From Microplitis mediator (lineage: Eukaryota; Arthropoda; Insecta; Hymenoptera; Braconidae): a stretch of DNA of 64,000 bases. Position 1 is the first letter of the stretch; each line of letters opens with the position of its first letter. The position numbers and the translations under genes were made by a program. Positions 10,901-26,200 of the stretch are shown piece after piece. Location: assembly GCF_029852145.1 (NCBI RefSeq), contig NC_079976.1, positions 13,253,104-13,317,103 of the forward strand, in the 5' to 3' direction. The notes beneath the pieces were generated by a model that saw only the letters and a list, made by a program, of their open reading frames with translations, was not told where the DNA came from and did no database searches.

Positions 10901-12282
10901 CAAAAATATAATGTAGAAGACTACCATGTCAGATTAAGAAAAAAAAAGAAAAAATTTATAGATGTCTAAAAATGACACAAAGTACAACTGATTGGCAAAA
11001 AATTAAGTGATATTACTTTGCGAACTATCCGCCGCCATATACTTGTATGTTATTTGAATGAAAATAACAATTCATTTTAACGCCGGCTTGTACTTGTATG
11101 AGTTGTCGGCTGTTCATAAAGTACGCATACAAATGCTTACAATTTTATATGTTAACGTACAAAAGACAAAAACTACTAAACATAATGGCACATATTGAAA
11201 AAACTTAAGTTATGGTGGTAAACTTAAGATCCAAAAATATAATATTAAAGACAACTATGTCAGATTAAGAAAAAAAAAGGAAAAAATTTATAGATGTCAA
11301 AAAATGACACAAAGTACAACTGATTGGCAAAAAATTAAGTGATAGTACTTTGCAAACTATCCGCCGCCATATACTTGTATGTTATTTGAATGAAAATAAC
11401 AATTCATTTTAACGCCGGCTCGTACTAGTATGAGTTGTCGGCTGTTCATAAAGTACGCATACAAATGCTTACAATTTTATATGTTAACGTACAAAAGACA
11501 AAAACTACTAAACATAATGGCACATATTGAAAAAACTCAAGTTATGGTGGTAAACTTAAGAGCCAAAAATATAATATAAAAGACAACTATGTCAGATTAA
11601 GAAAAAAAAAGGAAAAAATTTATATATGTCAAAAAATGACACAAAGTACAACTGATTGGCAAAAAATTAAGTGATAGTACTTTGCAAACTATCCGCCGCC
11701 ATATACTTGTATGTTATTTGAATGAAAATAACAATTCATTTTAACGCCGGCTCGTACTAGTATGAGTTGTCGGCTGTTCATAAAGTACGCATACAAATGC
11801 TTACAATTTTATATGTTAACGTACAAAAGACAAAAACTACTAAACATAATGGCACATATTGAAAAAACTTAAGTTATGGTGGTAAACTTAAGAGCCAAAA
11901 ATATAATATAAAAAACAACTATGTCAGATTAAGAAAAAAAAAGGAAAAAATTTATATATGTCAAAAAATGACACAAAGTACAACTGATTGGCAAAAAATT
12001 AAGTGATAGTACTTTGCAAAGTATCCGCCACCATATACTTGTATGTTATTTGAATGAAAATAACAATTCATTTGAACGCCGGCTCGTACTAGTATGAGTT
12101 GTCGGCTGATCATAAAGTAAGCATACAAATGCTTACAATTTTATATGTTAACGTACAAAAGACAAACACGACTAAACATAATGGCACATATTGAAAAAAC
12201 TTAAGTTATGGTGGTAAACTTAAGAGCCAAAAATATAATATAAAAAACAACTATGTCAGATTAAGAAAAATAAAGGAAAAAA

Positions 12283-13942
12283 TTTATAGATGTCAAAAAA
12301 TGACACAAAGTACAACTGATTGGCGAAAAATTAAGTGATAGTACTTTGCAAACTATCCGCCGCCATATACTTGTATGTTATTTGATTGAAAATAACAATT
12401 CATTTTAACCTCGGCTCGTACTAGTATGAGTTGTCGGCTGTTCATAAAGTACGCATACAAATGCTTACAATTTTATATGTTAACGTACAAAAGACAAAAA
12501 CTACTAAACATAATGGGACATATTGAAAAAACTTAAGTTATGGTGGTAAACTTAAGAGCCACAAATATAATATAAAAGACAACTATGTCAGATTAAGAAA
12601 AAATAAGGAAAAAATTTATATATGTCAAAAAATGACACAAAGTACAACTGATTGGCAAAAAATTAAGTGATAGTACTTTGCAAACTATCCGCCGCCATAT
12701 ACTTGTATGTTATTTGAATGAAAATAACAATTCATTTTAACGCCGGCTCGTACTAGTATGAGTTGTCGGCTGTTTATAAAGTACGCATACAAATGCTTAC
12801 AATTTTATATGATAACGTACAAAAGACAAAAACTACTAAACATAATGGCACATATTGAAAAAACTTAAGTTATGGTGGTAAACTTAGGAGCCAAAAATAT
12901 AATATAAAAGACAACTATGTCAGATTAAGAAAAAAAAAGGAAAAAATTTAGATATGTCAAAAAATGACACAAAGTACAACTGATTGGCAGAAAATTAAGT
13001 GATAGTACTTTGCAAACTATCCGCCGCCATATACTTGTATGTTATTTGAATGAAAATAACAATTCATTTTAACGCCGGCTCGTACTAGTATGAGTTGTCG
13101 GCTGTTCATAAAGTACGCATACAAATGCTTACAATTTTATATGTTAACGTACAAAAGACAAAAACTACTAAACATAATGGCACATATTGAAAGAACTTAA
13201 GTTATGGTGGTAAACTTAAGAGCCAAAAATATAATATAAAAGACAACTATGTCAGATTAAGAAAAAAAAAGGAAAAAATTTATATATGTCAAAAAATGAC
13301 ACAAAGTACAACTGATTGGCAAAAATTTAAGTGATAGTACTTTGCAAAGTATCCGCCACCATATACTTGTATGTTATTTGAATGAAAATAACAATTCATT
13401 TGAACGCCGGCTCGTACTAGTATGAGTTGTCGGCTGTTCATAAAGTACGCATACAAATGCTTACAATTTTATATGTTAACGTACAAAAGACAAAAACTAC
13501 TAAACATAATGGCACATATTGAAAAAACTTAAGTTATGGTGGTAAACTTAAGAGCCAAAAATATAATATAAAAGACAACTATGTCAGATTAAGAAAAAAA
13601 AAGAAAAAAATTTACATATGTCAAAAAGTGACACAAAGTAGAACTGATTGGCAAAAAATTAAGTGATAGTACTTTGCAAACTATCCGCCGCCATATACTT
13701 GTATGTTATTTGAATGAAAATAACAATTCATTTTAACGCCGGCTCGTACTAGTATGAGTTGTCGGCTGTTCATAAAGTACGCATACAAATGCTTACAATT
13801 TTATATGTTAACGTACAAAAGACAAAAACTACTAAACATAATGGCACATATTGAAAAAACTTAAGTTATGGTGGTAAACTTAAGAGCCAAAAATATAATA
13901 TAAAAGACAACTATGTCAGATTAAGAAAAAAAAAGGAAAAAA
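12283..13942. repeat. Partial HOR-A (m1-m5) ending in a hybrid monomer
   Basis: Monomers start at 12283 (m1), 12615 (m2), 12947 (m3'), 13279 (m4) and 13611. The last starts as m5 (ACATATG, AAAAAGTGAC, TAGAAC up to 13641). By 13754 it has the common AGTATGAGTTGTCGG form instead of the m5 form AGTTTGAGTTGGCGG, so it is a hybrid with its switch between 13642 and 13753. From here the HOR-A order is lost and region C begins. The same five monomers, including the hybrid, recur at 50123-51782. Confidence 0.88.
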
Positions 13943-16912
13943 TTTATAGATGTCAAAAAATGACACAAAGTACAACTGATTGGCAAAAAATTAAGTGATA
14001 GTACTTTGCAAACTATCCGCCGCCATATACTTGCATGTTATTTGAATGAAAATAACAATTCATTTTAACGCCGGCTCGTACTAGTATGAGTTGTCGGCTG
14101 TTCATAAAGTACGCATACAAATGCTTACAATTTTATATGTTAACGTACAAAAGACAAAAACTACTAAACATAATGGCACATATTGAAAAAACTTAAGTTA
14201 TGGTGGTAAACTTAAGAGCCAAAAATATAATATAAAAAACAACTATGTCAGATTAAGAAAAAAAAAGGAAAAAATTTATATATGTCAAAAAATGACACAA
14301 AGTACAACTGATTGGCAAAAATTTAAGTGATAGTACTTTGCAAAGTATCCGCCACCATATACTTGTATGTTATTTGAATGAAAATAACAATTCATTTGAA
14401 CGCCGGCTTGTACTAGTATGAGTTGTCGGCTGTTCATAAAGTAAGCATACAAATGCTTACAATTTTATATGTTAACGTACAAATGACAAAAACTACTAAA
14501 CATAATGGCACATATTGAAAAAACTTAAGTTATGGTGGTAAACTTAAGAGCCAAAAATGAAATATAAAAGACCACTATGTCAGATTAAGAAAAATAGAGG
14601 AAAAAATTTATATATGTCAAAAAATGACACAAAGTACAAGTGATTGGCAAAAAATTAAGTGATAGTACTTTGCAAACTATCCGCCGCCATATACTCGTAT
14701 GTTATTTGAATGAAAATAACAATTCATTTTAACGCCGGCTCGTACTAGTATGAGTTGTCGGCTGTTCATAAAGTACGCATACAAATGCTTACAATTTTAT
14801 ATGATAACGTACAAAAGACAAAAACTACTAAACATAATGGCACATATTGAAAAAACTTAAGTTATGGTGGTAAACTTAAGAGCCAAAACATAATATAAAA
14901 GACAACTATGTCAGATTAAGAAAAAAAAAGAAAAAAATTTATATATGTCAAAAAATGACACAAAGTACAACTGATTGGCAAAAAATTAAGTGATAGTACT
15001 TTGCAAAGTATCCGCCACCATATACTTGTATGTTATTTGAATGAAAATAACAATTCATTTGAACGCCGGCTCGTACTAGTATGAGTTGTCGGCTGTTCAT
15101 AAAGTAAGCATACAAATGCTTACAATTTTATATGTTAACGTACAAAAGACAAAAACTACTAAACATAATGGCACATATTGAAAAAACTTAAGTTATGGTG
15201 GTAAACTTAAGAGCCAAAAATATAATATGAAAGACAACTATGTCAGATTAAGAAAAATAAAGGAAAAAATTTATATATGTCAAAAAATGACACAAAGTAC
15301 AAGTGATTGGCAAAAAATTAAGTGATAGTACTTTGCAAACTATCCGCCGCCATATACTTGCATGTTATTTGAATGAAAATAACAATTCATTTTAACGCCG
15401 GCTCGTACTAGTATGAGTTGTCGGCTGTTCATAAAGTACGCATACAAATGCTTACAATTTTATATGTTAACGTACAAAAGACAAAAACTACTAAACATAA
15501 TGGCACATATTGAAAGAACTTAAAATATGGTGGTAAACTTAAGAGCCAAAAATATAATATAAAAGACAACTATGTCAGATTAAGAAAAAAAAAGGAAAAA
15601 ATTTATAGATGTCAAAAAATGACACAAAGTACAACTGATTGGCAAAAAATTAAGTGATAGTACTTTGCAAACTATCCGCCGCCATATACTCGTATGTTAT
15701 TTGAATGAAAATAACAATTCATTTTAACGCCGGCTCGTACTAGTATGAGTTGTCGGCTGTTCATAAAGTACGCATACAAATGCTTACAATTTTATCTGTT
15801 AACGTACAAAAGACAAAAACTACTAAACATAATGGCACATATTGAAAAAACTTAAGTTATGGTGGTAAACTTAAGAGCCAAAAATATAATATGAACGACA
15901 ACTATGTCAGATTAAGAAAAATAAAGAAAAAAATTTATATATGTCAAAAAATGACACAAAGTACAAGTGATTGGCAAAAAATTAAGTGATAGTACTTTGC
16001 AAACTATCCGCCGCCATATACTTGCATGTTATTTGAATGAAAATAACAATCTATTTTAACGCCGGCTCGTACTAGTATGAGTTGTCGGCTGTTCATAAAG
16101 TACGCATACAAATGCTTACAATTTTATATGTTAACGTACAAAAGACAAAAACTACTAAACATAATGGCACATATTGAAAAAACTTAAGTTATGGTGGTAA
16201 ACTTAAGAGCCAAAAATATAATATAAAAGACAACTATGTCAGATTAAGAAAAAAAAAGGAAAAAATTTAGATATGTCAAAAAATGACACAAAGTACAACT
16301 GATTGGCAGAAAATTAAGTGATAGTACTTTGCAAACTATCCGCCGCCATATACTTGTATGTTATTTGAATGAAAATAACAATTCATTTTAACGCCGGCTC
16401 GTACTAGTATGAGTTGTCGGCTGTTCATAAAGTACGCATACAAATGCTTACAATTTTATATGTTAACGTACAAAAGACAAAAACTACTAAACATAATGGC
16501 ACATATTGAAAGAACTTAAGTTACGGTGGTAAACTTAAGAGCCAAAAATATAATATAAAAGACAACTATGTCAGATTAAGAAAAAAAAAGGAAAAAATTT
16601 ATATATGTCAAAAAATGACACAAAGTACAACTGATTGGCAAAAATTTAAGTGATAGTACTTTGCAAAGTATCCGCCACCATATACTTGTATGTTATTTGA
16701 ATGAAAATAACAATTCATTTTAACGCCGGCTCGTACTAGTATGAGTGTTCGGCTGTTCATAAAGTACGCATACAAATGCTTACAATTTTATATGATAACG
16801 TACAAAAGACAAAAACTACTAAACATAATGGCACATATTGAAAAAACTTAAGTTATGGTGGTAAACTTAAGAGCCAAAAATATAATTTAAAAGACAACTA
16901 TGTCAGATTAAG

Positions 16913-16928
16913 AAAAAAAAAAAAAAAA
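16913..16928. repeat. Long A run, 16 A
   Basis: In this monomer the usual A9-GG-A6 end has become an uninterrupted run of 16 A. The matching runs at the ends of monomers 17925, 54438 and 55766 are 17 A. Runs of 17 A also end monomers 39169 and 40497 in region D. Such runs are prone to length error in sequencing, so the 16 against 17 difference may not be real. Confidence 0.8.
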
Positions 16929-17260
16929 TTTATATATGTCAAAAAATGACACAAAGTACAACTGATTGGCAAAAAATTAAGTGATAGTACTTTGCAAAGT
17001 ATCCGCCACCATATACTTGTATGTTATTTGAATGAAAATAACAATTCATTTGAACGCCGGCTCGTACTAGTATGAGTTGTCGGCTGTTCATAAAGTAAGC
17101 ATACAAATGCTTACAATTTTATATGTTAACGTACAAAAGACAAAAACTACTAAACATAATGGCACATATTGAAAAAACTTAAGTTATGGTGGTAAACTTA
17201 AGAGCCAAAAATATAATATAAAAGACAACTATGTCAGATTAAGAAAAATAAAGGAAAAAA

Positions 17261-17592
17261 TTTATATATGTCAAAAAATGACACAAAGTACAAGTGATTG
17301 GCAAAAAATTGAGTGATAGTACTCTGCAAACTATCCGCCGCCATATACTTGCATGTTATTTGAATGAAAATAACAATTCATTTTCACGCCGGCTCGTACT
17401 AGTATGAGTTGTCGGCTGTTCATAAAGTACGCATACAAATGCTTACAATTTTATATGTTAACGTACAAAAGACAAAAACTACTAAACATAATGGCACATA
17501 TTGAAAAAACTTAAGTTATGGTGGTAAACTTAAGAGCCAAAAATATAATATAAAAGACAACTATGTCAGATTAAGAAAAAAAAAGGAAAAAA
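17261..17592. repeat. Chimeric junction monomer of the four-monomer duplication
   Basis: The 5' part equals the monomer at 18589 (GAGTGATAG, ACTCTGC, TTTTCACGCC, last marker at 17385). From 17441 it differs: it has AAATGCTTAC and TTGAAAAAAC, like the monomer at 15934 that precedes unit 1, where 18589 has AAATTCGTAC and TTGAAAGAAT. The exchange therefore lies between 17386 and 17440. Its tail leads into an AGATATG monomer, exactly as the tail of 15934 does. Confidence 0.87.
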
Positions 17593-20248
17593 TTTAGATA
17601 TGTCAAAAAATGACACAAAGTACAACTGATTGGCAGAAAATTAAGTGATAGTACTTTGCAAACTATCCGCCGCCATATACTTGTATGTTATTTGAATGAA
17701 AATAACAATTCATTTTAACGCCGGCTCGTACTAGTATGAGTTGTCGGCTGTTCATAAAGTACGCATACAAATGCTTACAATTTTATATGTTAACGTACAA
17801 AAGACAAAAACTACTAAACATAATGGCACATATTGAAAGAACTTAAGTTACGGTGGTAAACTTAAGAGCCAAAAATATAATATAAAAGACAACTATGTCA
17901 GATTAAGAAAAAAAAAGGAAAAAATTTATATATGTCAAAAAATGACACAAAGTACAACTGATTGGCAAAAATTTAAGTGATAGTACTTTGCAAAGTATCC
18001 GCCACCATATACTTGTATGTTATTTGAATGAAAATAACAATTCATTTTAACGCCGGCTCGTACTAGTATGAGTGTTCGGCTGTTCATAAAGTACGCATAC
18101 AAATGCTTACAATTTTATATGATAACGTACAAAAGACAAAAACTACTAAACATAATGGCACATATTGAAAAAACTTAAGTTATGGTGGTAAACTTAAGAG
18201 CCAAAAATATAATTTAAAAGACAACTATGTCAGATTAAGAAAAAAAAAAAAAAAAATTTATATATGTCAAAAAATGACACAAAGTACAACTGATTGGCAA
18301 AAAATTAAGTGATAGTACTTTGCAAAGTATCCGCCACCATATACTTGTATGTTATTTGAATGAAAATAACAATTCATTTGAACGCCGGCTCGTACTAGTA
18401 TGAGTTGTCGGCTGTTCATAAAGTAAGCATACAAATGCTTACAATTTTATATGTTAACGTACAAAAGACAAAAACTACTAAACATAATGGCACATATTGA
18501 AAAAACTTAAGTTATGGTGGTAAACTTAAGAGCCAAAAATATAATATAAAAGACAACTATGTCAGATTAAGAAAAATAAAGGAAAAAATTTATATATGTC
18601 AAAAAATGACACAAAGTACAAGTGATTGGCAAAAAATTGAGTGATAGTACTCTGCAAACTATCCGCCGCCATATACTTGCATGTTATTTGAATGAAAATA
18701 ACAATTCATTTTCACGCCGGCTCGTACTAGTATGAGTTGTCGGCTGTTCATAAAGTACGCATACAAATTCGTACAATTTTATATGTTAACGTACAAAAGA
18801 CAAAAACTACTAAACATAATGGCACATATTGAAAGAATTTAAGTTATGGTGGTAAACTTAAGAGCCAAAAATATAATATAAAAGACAACTATGTCAGATT
18901 AAGAAAAAAAAAAGAAAAAATTCATAGATGGCAAAAAATGACACAAAGTACAAGTGATTGGCAAAAAATTAAGTGATAGTACTTTGCAAACTATCCGCCG
19001 CCACATACTTGTATGTTATTCGAATGAAAATAACAATTCATTTTAACGCCGGCTCGTACTAGTATGAGTTGTCGGCTGTTCATAAAGTACGCATACAAAT
19101 GCTTACAATTTTATATGTTAACGTACAAAAGACAAAAACTACTAAACATAATGGCACATATTGAAAAAACTCAAGTTATGGTGGTAAACTTAAGAGCCAA
19201 AAATATAATATAAAAGACAACTATGTCAGATTAAGAAAAAAAAAGGAAAAAATTTAGATATGTCAAAAAATGACACAAAGTACAACTGATTAGCAGAAAA
19301 TTAAGTGATAGTACTTTGCAAACTATCCACCGCCATATACTTGTATGTTATTTGAATGAAAATAACAATTTATTTTAACGCCGGCTCGTACTAGTATGAG
19401 TTGTCGGCTGTTCATAAAGTACGCATACAAATGCTTACAATTTTATATGTTAACGTACAAAAGACAAAAACTACTAAACATACTGGCACATATTGAAAAA
19501 ACTTAAGTTATGGTGGTAAACTTAAGAGCCAAAAATATAATATAAAAGACAACTATGTCAGATTAAGAAAAAAAAAGGAAAAAATTTATAGATGTCAAAA
19601 AATGACACAAAGTACAACTGATTGGCAAAAAATTAAGTGATAGTACTTTGCAAACTATCCGCCGCCATATACTTGTATGTTATTTGAATGAAAATAACAA
19701 TTCATTTTAACGCCGGCTCGTACTAGTATGAGTTGTCGGCTGTTCATAAAGTACGCATACAAATGCTTACAATTTTATATGTTAACGTACAAAAGACAAA
19801 AACTACTAAACATAATGGCACATATTGAAAAAACTTAAGTTATGGTGGTAAACTTAAGAGCCAAAAATATAATATGAACGACAACTATGTCAGATTAAGA
19901 AAAATAAAGAAAAAAATTTATATATGTCAAAAAATTACACAAAGTACAAGTGATTGGCAAAAAATTAAGTGATAGTACTTTGCAAACTATCCGCCGCCAT
20001 ATACTTGCATGTTATTTGAATGAAAATAACAATTCGTTTTAACGCCGGCTCGTACTAGTATGAGTTGTCGGCTGTTCATAAAGTACGCATACAAATGCTT
20101 ACAATTTTATATGTTAACGTACAAAAGACAAAAACTACTAAACATAATGGCACATATTGAAAAAACTTAAGTTATGGTGGTAAACTTAAGAGCCAAAAAT
20201 ATAATATAAAAAACAACTATGTCAGATTAAGAAAAAAAAAGGAAAAAA

Positions 20249-23200
20249 TTTATATATGTCAAAAAATGACACAAAGTACAACTGATTGGCAAAAATTTAA
20301 GTGATAGTACTTTGCAAAGTATCCGCCACCATATACTTGTATGTTATTTGAATGAAAATAACAATTCATTTGAACGCCGGCTTGTACTAGTATGAGTTGT
20401 CGGCTGTTCATAAAGTAAGCATACAAATGCTTACAATTTTATATGTTAACGTACAAATGACAAAAACTACTAAACATAATGGCACATATTGAAAAAACTT
20501 AAGTTATGGTGGTAAACTTAAGAGCCAAAAATGAAATATAAAAGACCACTATGTCAGATTAAGAAAAATAGAGGAAAAAATTTATATATGTCAAAAAATG
20601 ACACAAAGTACAAGTGATTGGCAAAAAATTAAGTGATAGTACTTTGCAAACTATCCGCCGCCATATACTTGCATGTTATTTGAATAAAAATAACAATTCA
20701 TTTTAACGCCGGCTCGTACTAGTATGAGTTGTCGGCTGTTCATAAAGTACGCATACAAATGCTTACAATTTTATATGTTAACGTACAAAAGACAAAAACT
20801 ACTAAACATAATGGCACATATTGAAAGAACTTAAAATATGGTGGTAAACTTAAGAGCCAAAAATATAATATAAAAGACAACTATGTCAGATTAAGAAAAA
20901 AAAAGGAAAAAATTTATAGATGTCAAAAAATGACACAAAGTACAACTGATTGGCAAAAAATTAAGTGATAGTACTTTGCAAACTATCCGCCGCCATATAC
21001 TCGTATGTTATTTGAATGAAAATAACAATTCATTTTAACGCCGGCTCGTACTAGTATGAGTTGTCGGCTGTTCATAAAGTACGCATACAAATGCTTACAA
21101 TTTTATCTGTTAACGTACAAAAGACAAAAACTACTAAACATAATGGCACATATTGAAAAAACTTAAGTTATGGTGGTAAACTTAAGAGCCAAAAATATAA
21201 TATGAACGACAACTATGTCAGATTAAGAAAAATAAAGAAAAAAATTTATATATGTCAAAAAATGACACAAAGTACAAGTGATTGGCAAAAAATTAAGTGA
21301 TAGTACTTTGCAAACTATCCGCCGCCATATACTTGCATGTTATTTGAATGAAAATAACAATCTATTTTAACGCCGGCTCGTACTAGTATGAGTTGTCGGC
21401 TGTTCATAAAGTACGCATACAAATGCTTACAATTTTATATGTTAACGTACAAAAGACAAAAACTACTAAACATAATGGCACATATTGAAAAAACTTAAGT
21501 TATGGTGGTAAACTTAAGAGCCAAAAATATAATATAAAAGACAACTATGTCAGATTAAGAAAAAAAAAGGAAAAAATTTAGATATGTCAAAAAATGACAC
21601 AAAGTACAACTGATTGGCAGAAAATTAAGTGATAGTACTTTGCAAACTATCCGCCGCCATATACTTGTATGTTATTTGAATGAAAATAACAATTCATTTT
21701 AACGCCGGCTCGTACTAGTATGAGTTGTCGGCTGTTCATAAAGTACGCATACAAATGCTTACAATTTTATATGTTAACGTACAAAAGACAAAAACTACTA
21801 AACATAATGGCACATATTGAAAGAACTTAAGTTATGGTGGTAAACTTAAGAGCCAAAAATATAATATAAAAGACAACTATGTCAGATTAAGAAAAAAAAA
21901 GGAAAAAATTTATATATGTCAAAAAATGACACAAAGTACAACTGATTGTCAAAAATTTAAGTGATAGTACTTTGCAAAGTATCCGCCACCATATACTTGT
22001 ATGTTATTTGAATGAAAATAACAATTCATTTGAACGCCGGCTCGTACTAGTATGAGTTGTCGGCTGTTCATAAAGTAAGCATACAAATGCTTACAATTTT
22101 ATATGTTAACGTACAAAAGACAAAAACTACTAAACATAATGGCACATATTGAAAAAACTTAAGTTATGGTGGTAAACTTAAGAGCCAAAAATATAATATA
22201 AAAGACAACTATGTCAGATTAAGAAAAATAGAGGAAAAAATTTATATATGTCAAAAAATGACACAAAGTACAAGTGATTGGCAAAAAATTAAGTGATAGT
22301 ACTTTGCAAACTATCCGCCGCCATATACTTGCATGTTATTTGAATGAAAATAACAATTCATTTGAACGCCGGCTCGTACTAGTATGAGTTGTCGGCTGTT
22401 CATAAAGTACGCATACAAATGCTTACAATTTTATATGTTAACGTACAAAAGACAAAAACTACTAAACATAATGGCACATATTGAAAAAACTTAAGTTATA
22501 GTGGTAAACTTAAGAGCCAAAAATATAATATAAAAGACAACTATGTCAGATTAAGAAAAAAAAAAGAAAAAATTCATAGATGGCAAAAAATGACACAAAG
22601 TACAAGTGATTGGCAAAAAATTAAGTGATAGTACTTTGCAAACTATCCGCCGCCACATACTTGTATGTTATTCGAATGAAAATAACAATTCATTTTAACG
22701 CCGGCTCGTACTAGTATGAGTTGTCGGCTGTTCATAAAGTACGCATACAAATGCTTACAATTTTATATGTTAACGTACAAAAGACAAAAACTACTAAACA
22801 TAATGGCACATATTGAAAAAACTTAAGTTATGGTGGTAAACTTAAGAGCCAAAAATATAATATAAAAGACAACTATGTCAGATTAAGAAAAAAAAAGGAA
22901 AAAATTTAGATATGTCAAAAAATGACACAAAGTACAACTGATTAGCAGAAAATTAAGTGATAGTACTTTGCAAACTATCCACCGCCATATACTTGTATGT
23001 TATTTGTATGAAAATAACAATTTATTTTAACGCCGGCTCGTACTAGTATGAGTTGTCGGCTGTTCATAAAGTACGCATACAAATGCTTACAATTTTATAT
23101 GTTAACGTACAAAAGACAAAAACTACTAAACATAATGGCACATATTGAAAAAACTTAAGTTATGGTGGTAAACTTAAGAGCCAAAAATATAATATAAAAA

Positions 23201-26200
23201 ACAACTATGTCAGATTAAGAAAAAAAAAGGAAAAAATTTATATATGTCAAAAAATGACACAAAGTACAACTGATTGGCAAAAATTTAAGTGATAGTACTT
23301 TGCAAAGTATCCGCCACCATATACTTGTATGTTATTTGAATGAAAATAACAATTCATTTGAACGCCGGCTTGTACTAGTATGAGTTGTCGGCTGTTCATA
23401 AAGTAAGCATACAAATGCTTACAATTTTATATGTTAACGTACAAATGACAAAAACTACTAAACATAATGGCACATATTGAAAAAACTTAAGTTATGGTGG
23501 TAAACTTAAGAGCCAAAAATGAAATATAAAAGACCACTATGTCAGATTAAGAAAAATAGAGGAAAAAATTTATATATGTCATAAAATGACACAAAGTACA
23601 AGTGATTGGCAAAAAATTAAGTGATAGTACTTTGCAAACTATCCGCCGCCATATACTTGCATGTTATTTGAATAAAAATAACAATTCATTTTAACGCCGG
23701 CTCGTACTAGTATGAGTTGTCGGCTGTTCATAAAGTACGCATACAAATGCTTACAATTTTATATGTTAACGTACAAAAGACAAAAACTACTAAACATAAT
23801 GGCACATATTGAAAGAACTTAAAATATGGTGGTAAACTTAAGAGCCAAAAATATAATATAAAAGACAACTATGTCAGATTAAGAAAAAAAAAGGAAAAAA
23901 TTTATAGATGTCAAAAAATGACACAAAGTACAACTGATTGGCAAAAAATTAAGTGATAGTACTTTGCAAACTATCCGCCGCCATATACTCGTATGTTATT
24001 TGAATGAAAATAACAATTCATTTTAACGCCGGCTCGTACTAGTATGAGTTGTCGGCTGTTCATAAAGTACGCATACAAATGCTTACAATTTTATCTGTTA
24101 ACGTACAAAAGACAAAAACTACTAAACATAATGGCACATATTGAAAAAACTTAAGTTATGGTGGTAAACTTAAGAGCCAAAAATATAATATGAACGACAA
24201 CTATGTCAGATTAAGAAAAATAAAGAAAAAAATTTATATATGTCAAAAAATGACACAAAGTACAAGTGATTGGCAAAAAATTAAGTGATAGTACTTTGCA
24301 AACTATCCGCCGCCATATACTTGCATGTTATTTGAATGAAAATAACAATCTATTTTAACGCCGGCTCGTACTAGTATGAGTTGTCGGCTGTTCATAAAGT
24401 ACGCATACAAATGCTTACAATTTTATATGTTAACGTACAAAAGACAAAAACTACTAAACATAATGGCACATATTGAAAAAACTTAAGTTATGGTGGTAAA
24501 CTTAAGAGCCAAAAATATAATATAAAAGACAACTATGTCAGATTAAGAAAAAAAAAGGAAAAAATTTAGATATGTCAAAAAATGACACAAAGTACAACTG
24601 ATTGGCAGAAAATTAAGTGATAGTACTTTGCAAACTATCCGCCGCCATATACTTGTATGTTATTTGAATGAAAATAACAATTCATTTTAACGCCGGCTCG
24701 TACTAGTATGAGTTGTCGGCTGTTCATAAAGTACGCATACAAATGCTTACAATTTTATATGTTAACGTACAAAAGACAAAAACTACTAAACATAATGGCA
24801 CATATTGAAAGAACTTAAGTTATGGTGGTAAACTTAAGAGCCAAAAATATAATATAAAAGACAACTATGTCAGATTAAGAAAAAAAAAGGAAAAAATTTA
24901 TATATGTCAAAAAATGACACAAAGTACAACTGATTGTCAAAAATTTAAGTGATAGTACTTTGCAAAGTATCCGCCACCATATACTTGTATGTTATTTGAA
25001 TGAAAATAACAATTCATTTGAACGCCGGCTCGTACTAGTATGAGTTGTCGGCTGTTCATAAAGTAAGCATACAAATGCTTACAATTTTATATGTTAACGT
25101 ACAAAAGACAAAAACTACTAAACATAATGGCACATATTGAAAAAACTTAAGTTATGGTGGTAAACTTAAGAGCCAAAAATATAATATAAAAGACAACTAT
25201 GTCAGATTAAGAAAAATAGAGGAAAAAATTTATATATGTCAAAAAATGACACAAAGTACAAGTGATTGGCAAAAAATTAAGTGATAGTACTTTGCAAACT
25301 ATCCGCCGCCATATACTTGCATGTTATTTGAATGAAAATAACAATTCATTTGAACGCCGGCTCGTACTAGTATGAGTTGTCGGCTGTTCATAAAGTACGC
25401 ATACAAATGCTTACAATTTTATATGTTAACGTACAAAAGACAAAAACTACTAAACATAATGGCACATATTGAAAAAACTTAAGTTATAGTGGTAAACTTA
25501 AGAGCCAAAAATATAATATAAAAGACAACTATGTCAGATTAAGAAAAAAAAAAGAAAAAATTCATAGATGGCAAAAAATGACACAAAGTACAAGTGATTG
25601 GCAAAAAATTAAGTGATAGTACTTTGCAAACTATCCGCCGCCACATACTTGTATGTTATTCGAATGAAAATAACAATTCATTTTAACGCCGGCTCGTACT
25701 AGTATGAGTTGTCGGCTGTTCATAAAGTACGCATACAAATGCTTACAATTTTATATGTTAACGTACAAAAGACAAAAACTACTAAACATAATGGCACATA
25801 TTGAAAAAACTTAAGTTATGGTGGTAAACTTAAGAGCCAAAAATATAATATAAAAGACAACTATGTCAGATTAAGAAAAAAAAAGGAAAAAATTTAGATA
25901 TGTCAAAAAATGACACAAAGTACAACTGATTAGCAGAAAATTAAGTGATAGTACTTTGCAAACTATCCACCGCCATATACTTGTATGTTATTTGTATGAA
26001 AATAACAATTTATTTTAACGCCGGCTCGTACTAGTATGAGTTGTCGGCTGTTCATAAAGTACGCATACAAATGCTTACAATTTTATATGTTAACGTACAA
26101 AAGACAAAAACTACTAAACATAATGGCACATATTGAAAAAACTTAAGTTATGGTGGTAAACTTAAGAGCCAAAAATATAATATAAAAGACAACTATGTCA

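Larger units (their letters stand above)
5644..12282. repeat. HOR-A copy 2, expanded to 20 monomers
   Basis: Monomers start at 5644, 5976, 6308, 6640, 6972, 7304, 7636, 7968, 8300, 8632, 8963, 9295, 9627, 9959, 10291, 10624, 10955, 11287, 11619 and 11951. The order is m1, m2, m3', m4/m1 chimera, m2, m3, m4, m5 to m17, so the m2-m3-m4 triplet is present twice. The first m3 (6308) lacks the AATTTAATATG and GGAACAT bases of the second (7304). It matches instead the m3' at 12947, in the HOR-A fragment that opens region C. The left end of this block thus resembles the region-C version of HOR-A and the rest resembles copy 1, so the block looks like a recombinant between two HOR-A variants. Confidence 0.93.
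16266..18920. repeat. Tandem duplication of a four-monomer block in region C
   Basis: Unit 1 is 16266-17592 (monomers 16266, 16598, 16929, 17261) and unit 2 is 17593-18920 (17593, 17925, 18257, 18589). Shared markers in order are GGCAGAAAA with TTACGGTGG; GAGTGTTCGG with GATAACG and ATAATTTAAAAG; CAAAGTATCCGCCACC with GTAAGC; and TTGAGTGATAGTACTCTGC with TTTTCACGCC. The units differ by one base in length because the A run before the third monomer is 16 long in unit 1 and 17 in unit 2. The same duplication exists at 54106-56761, so it is older than the duplication of the whole super-repeat. Confidence 0.93.
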
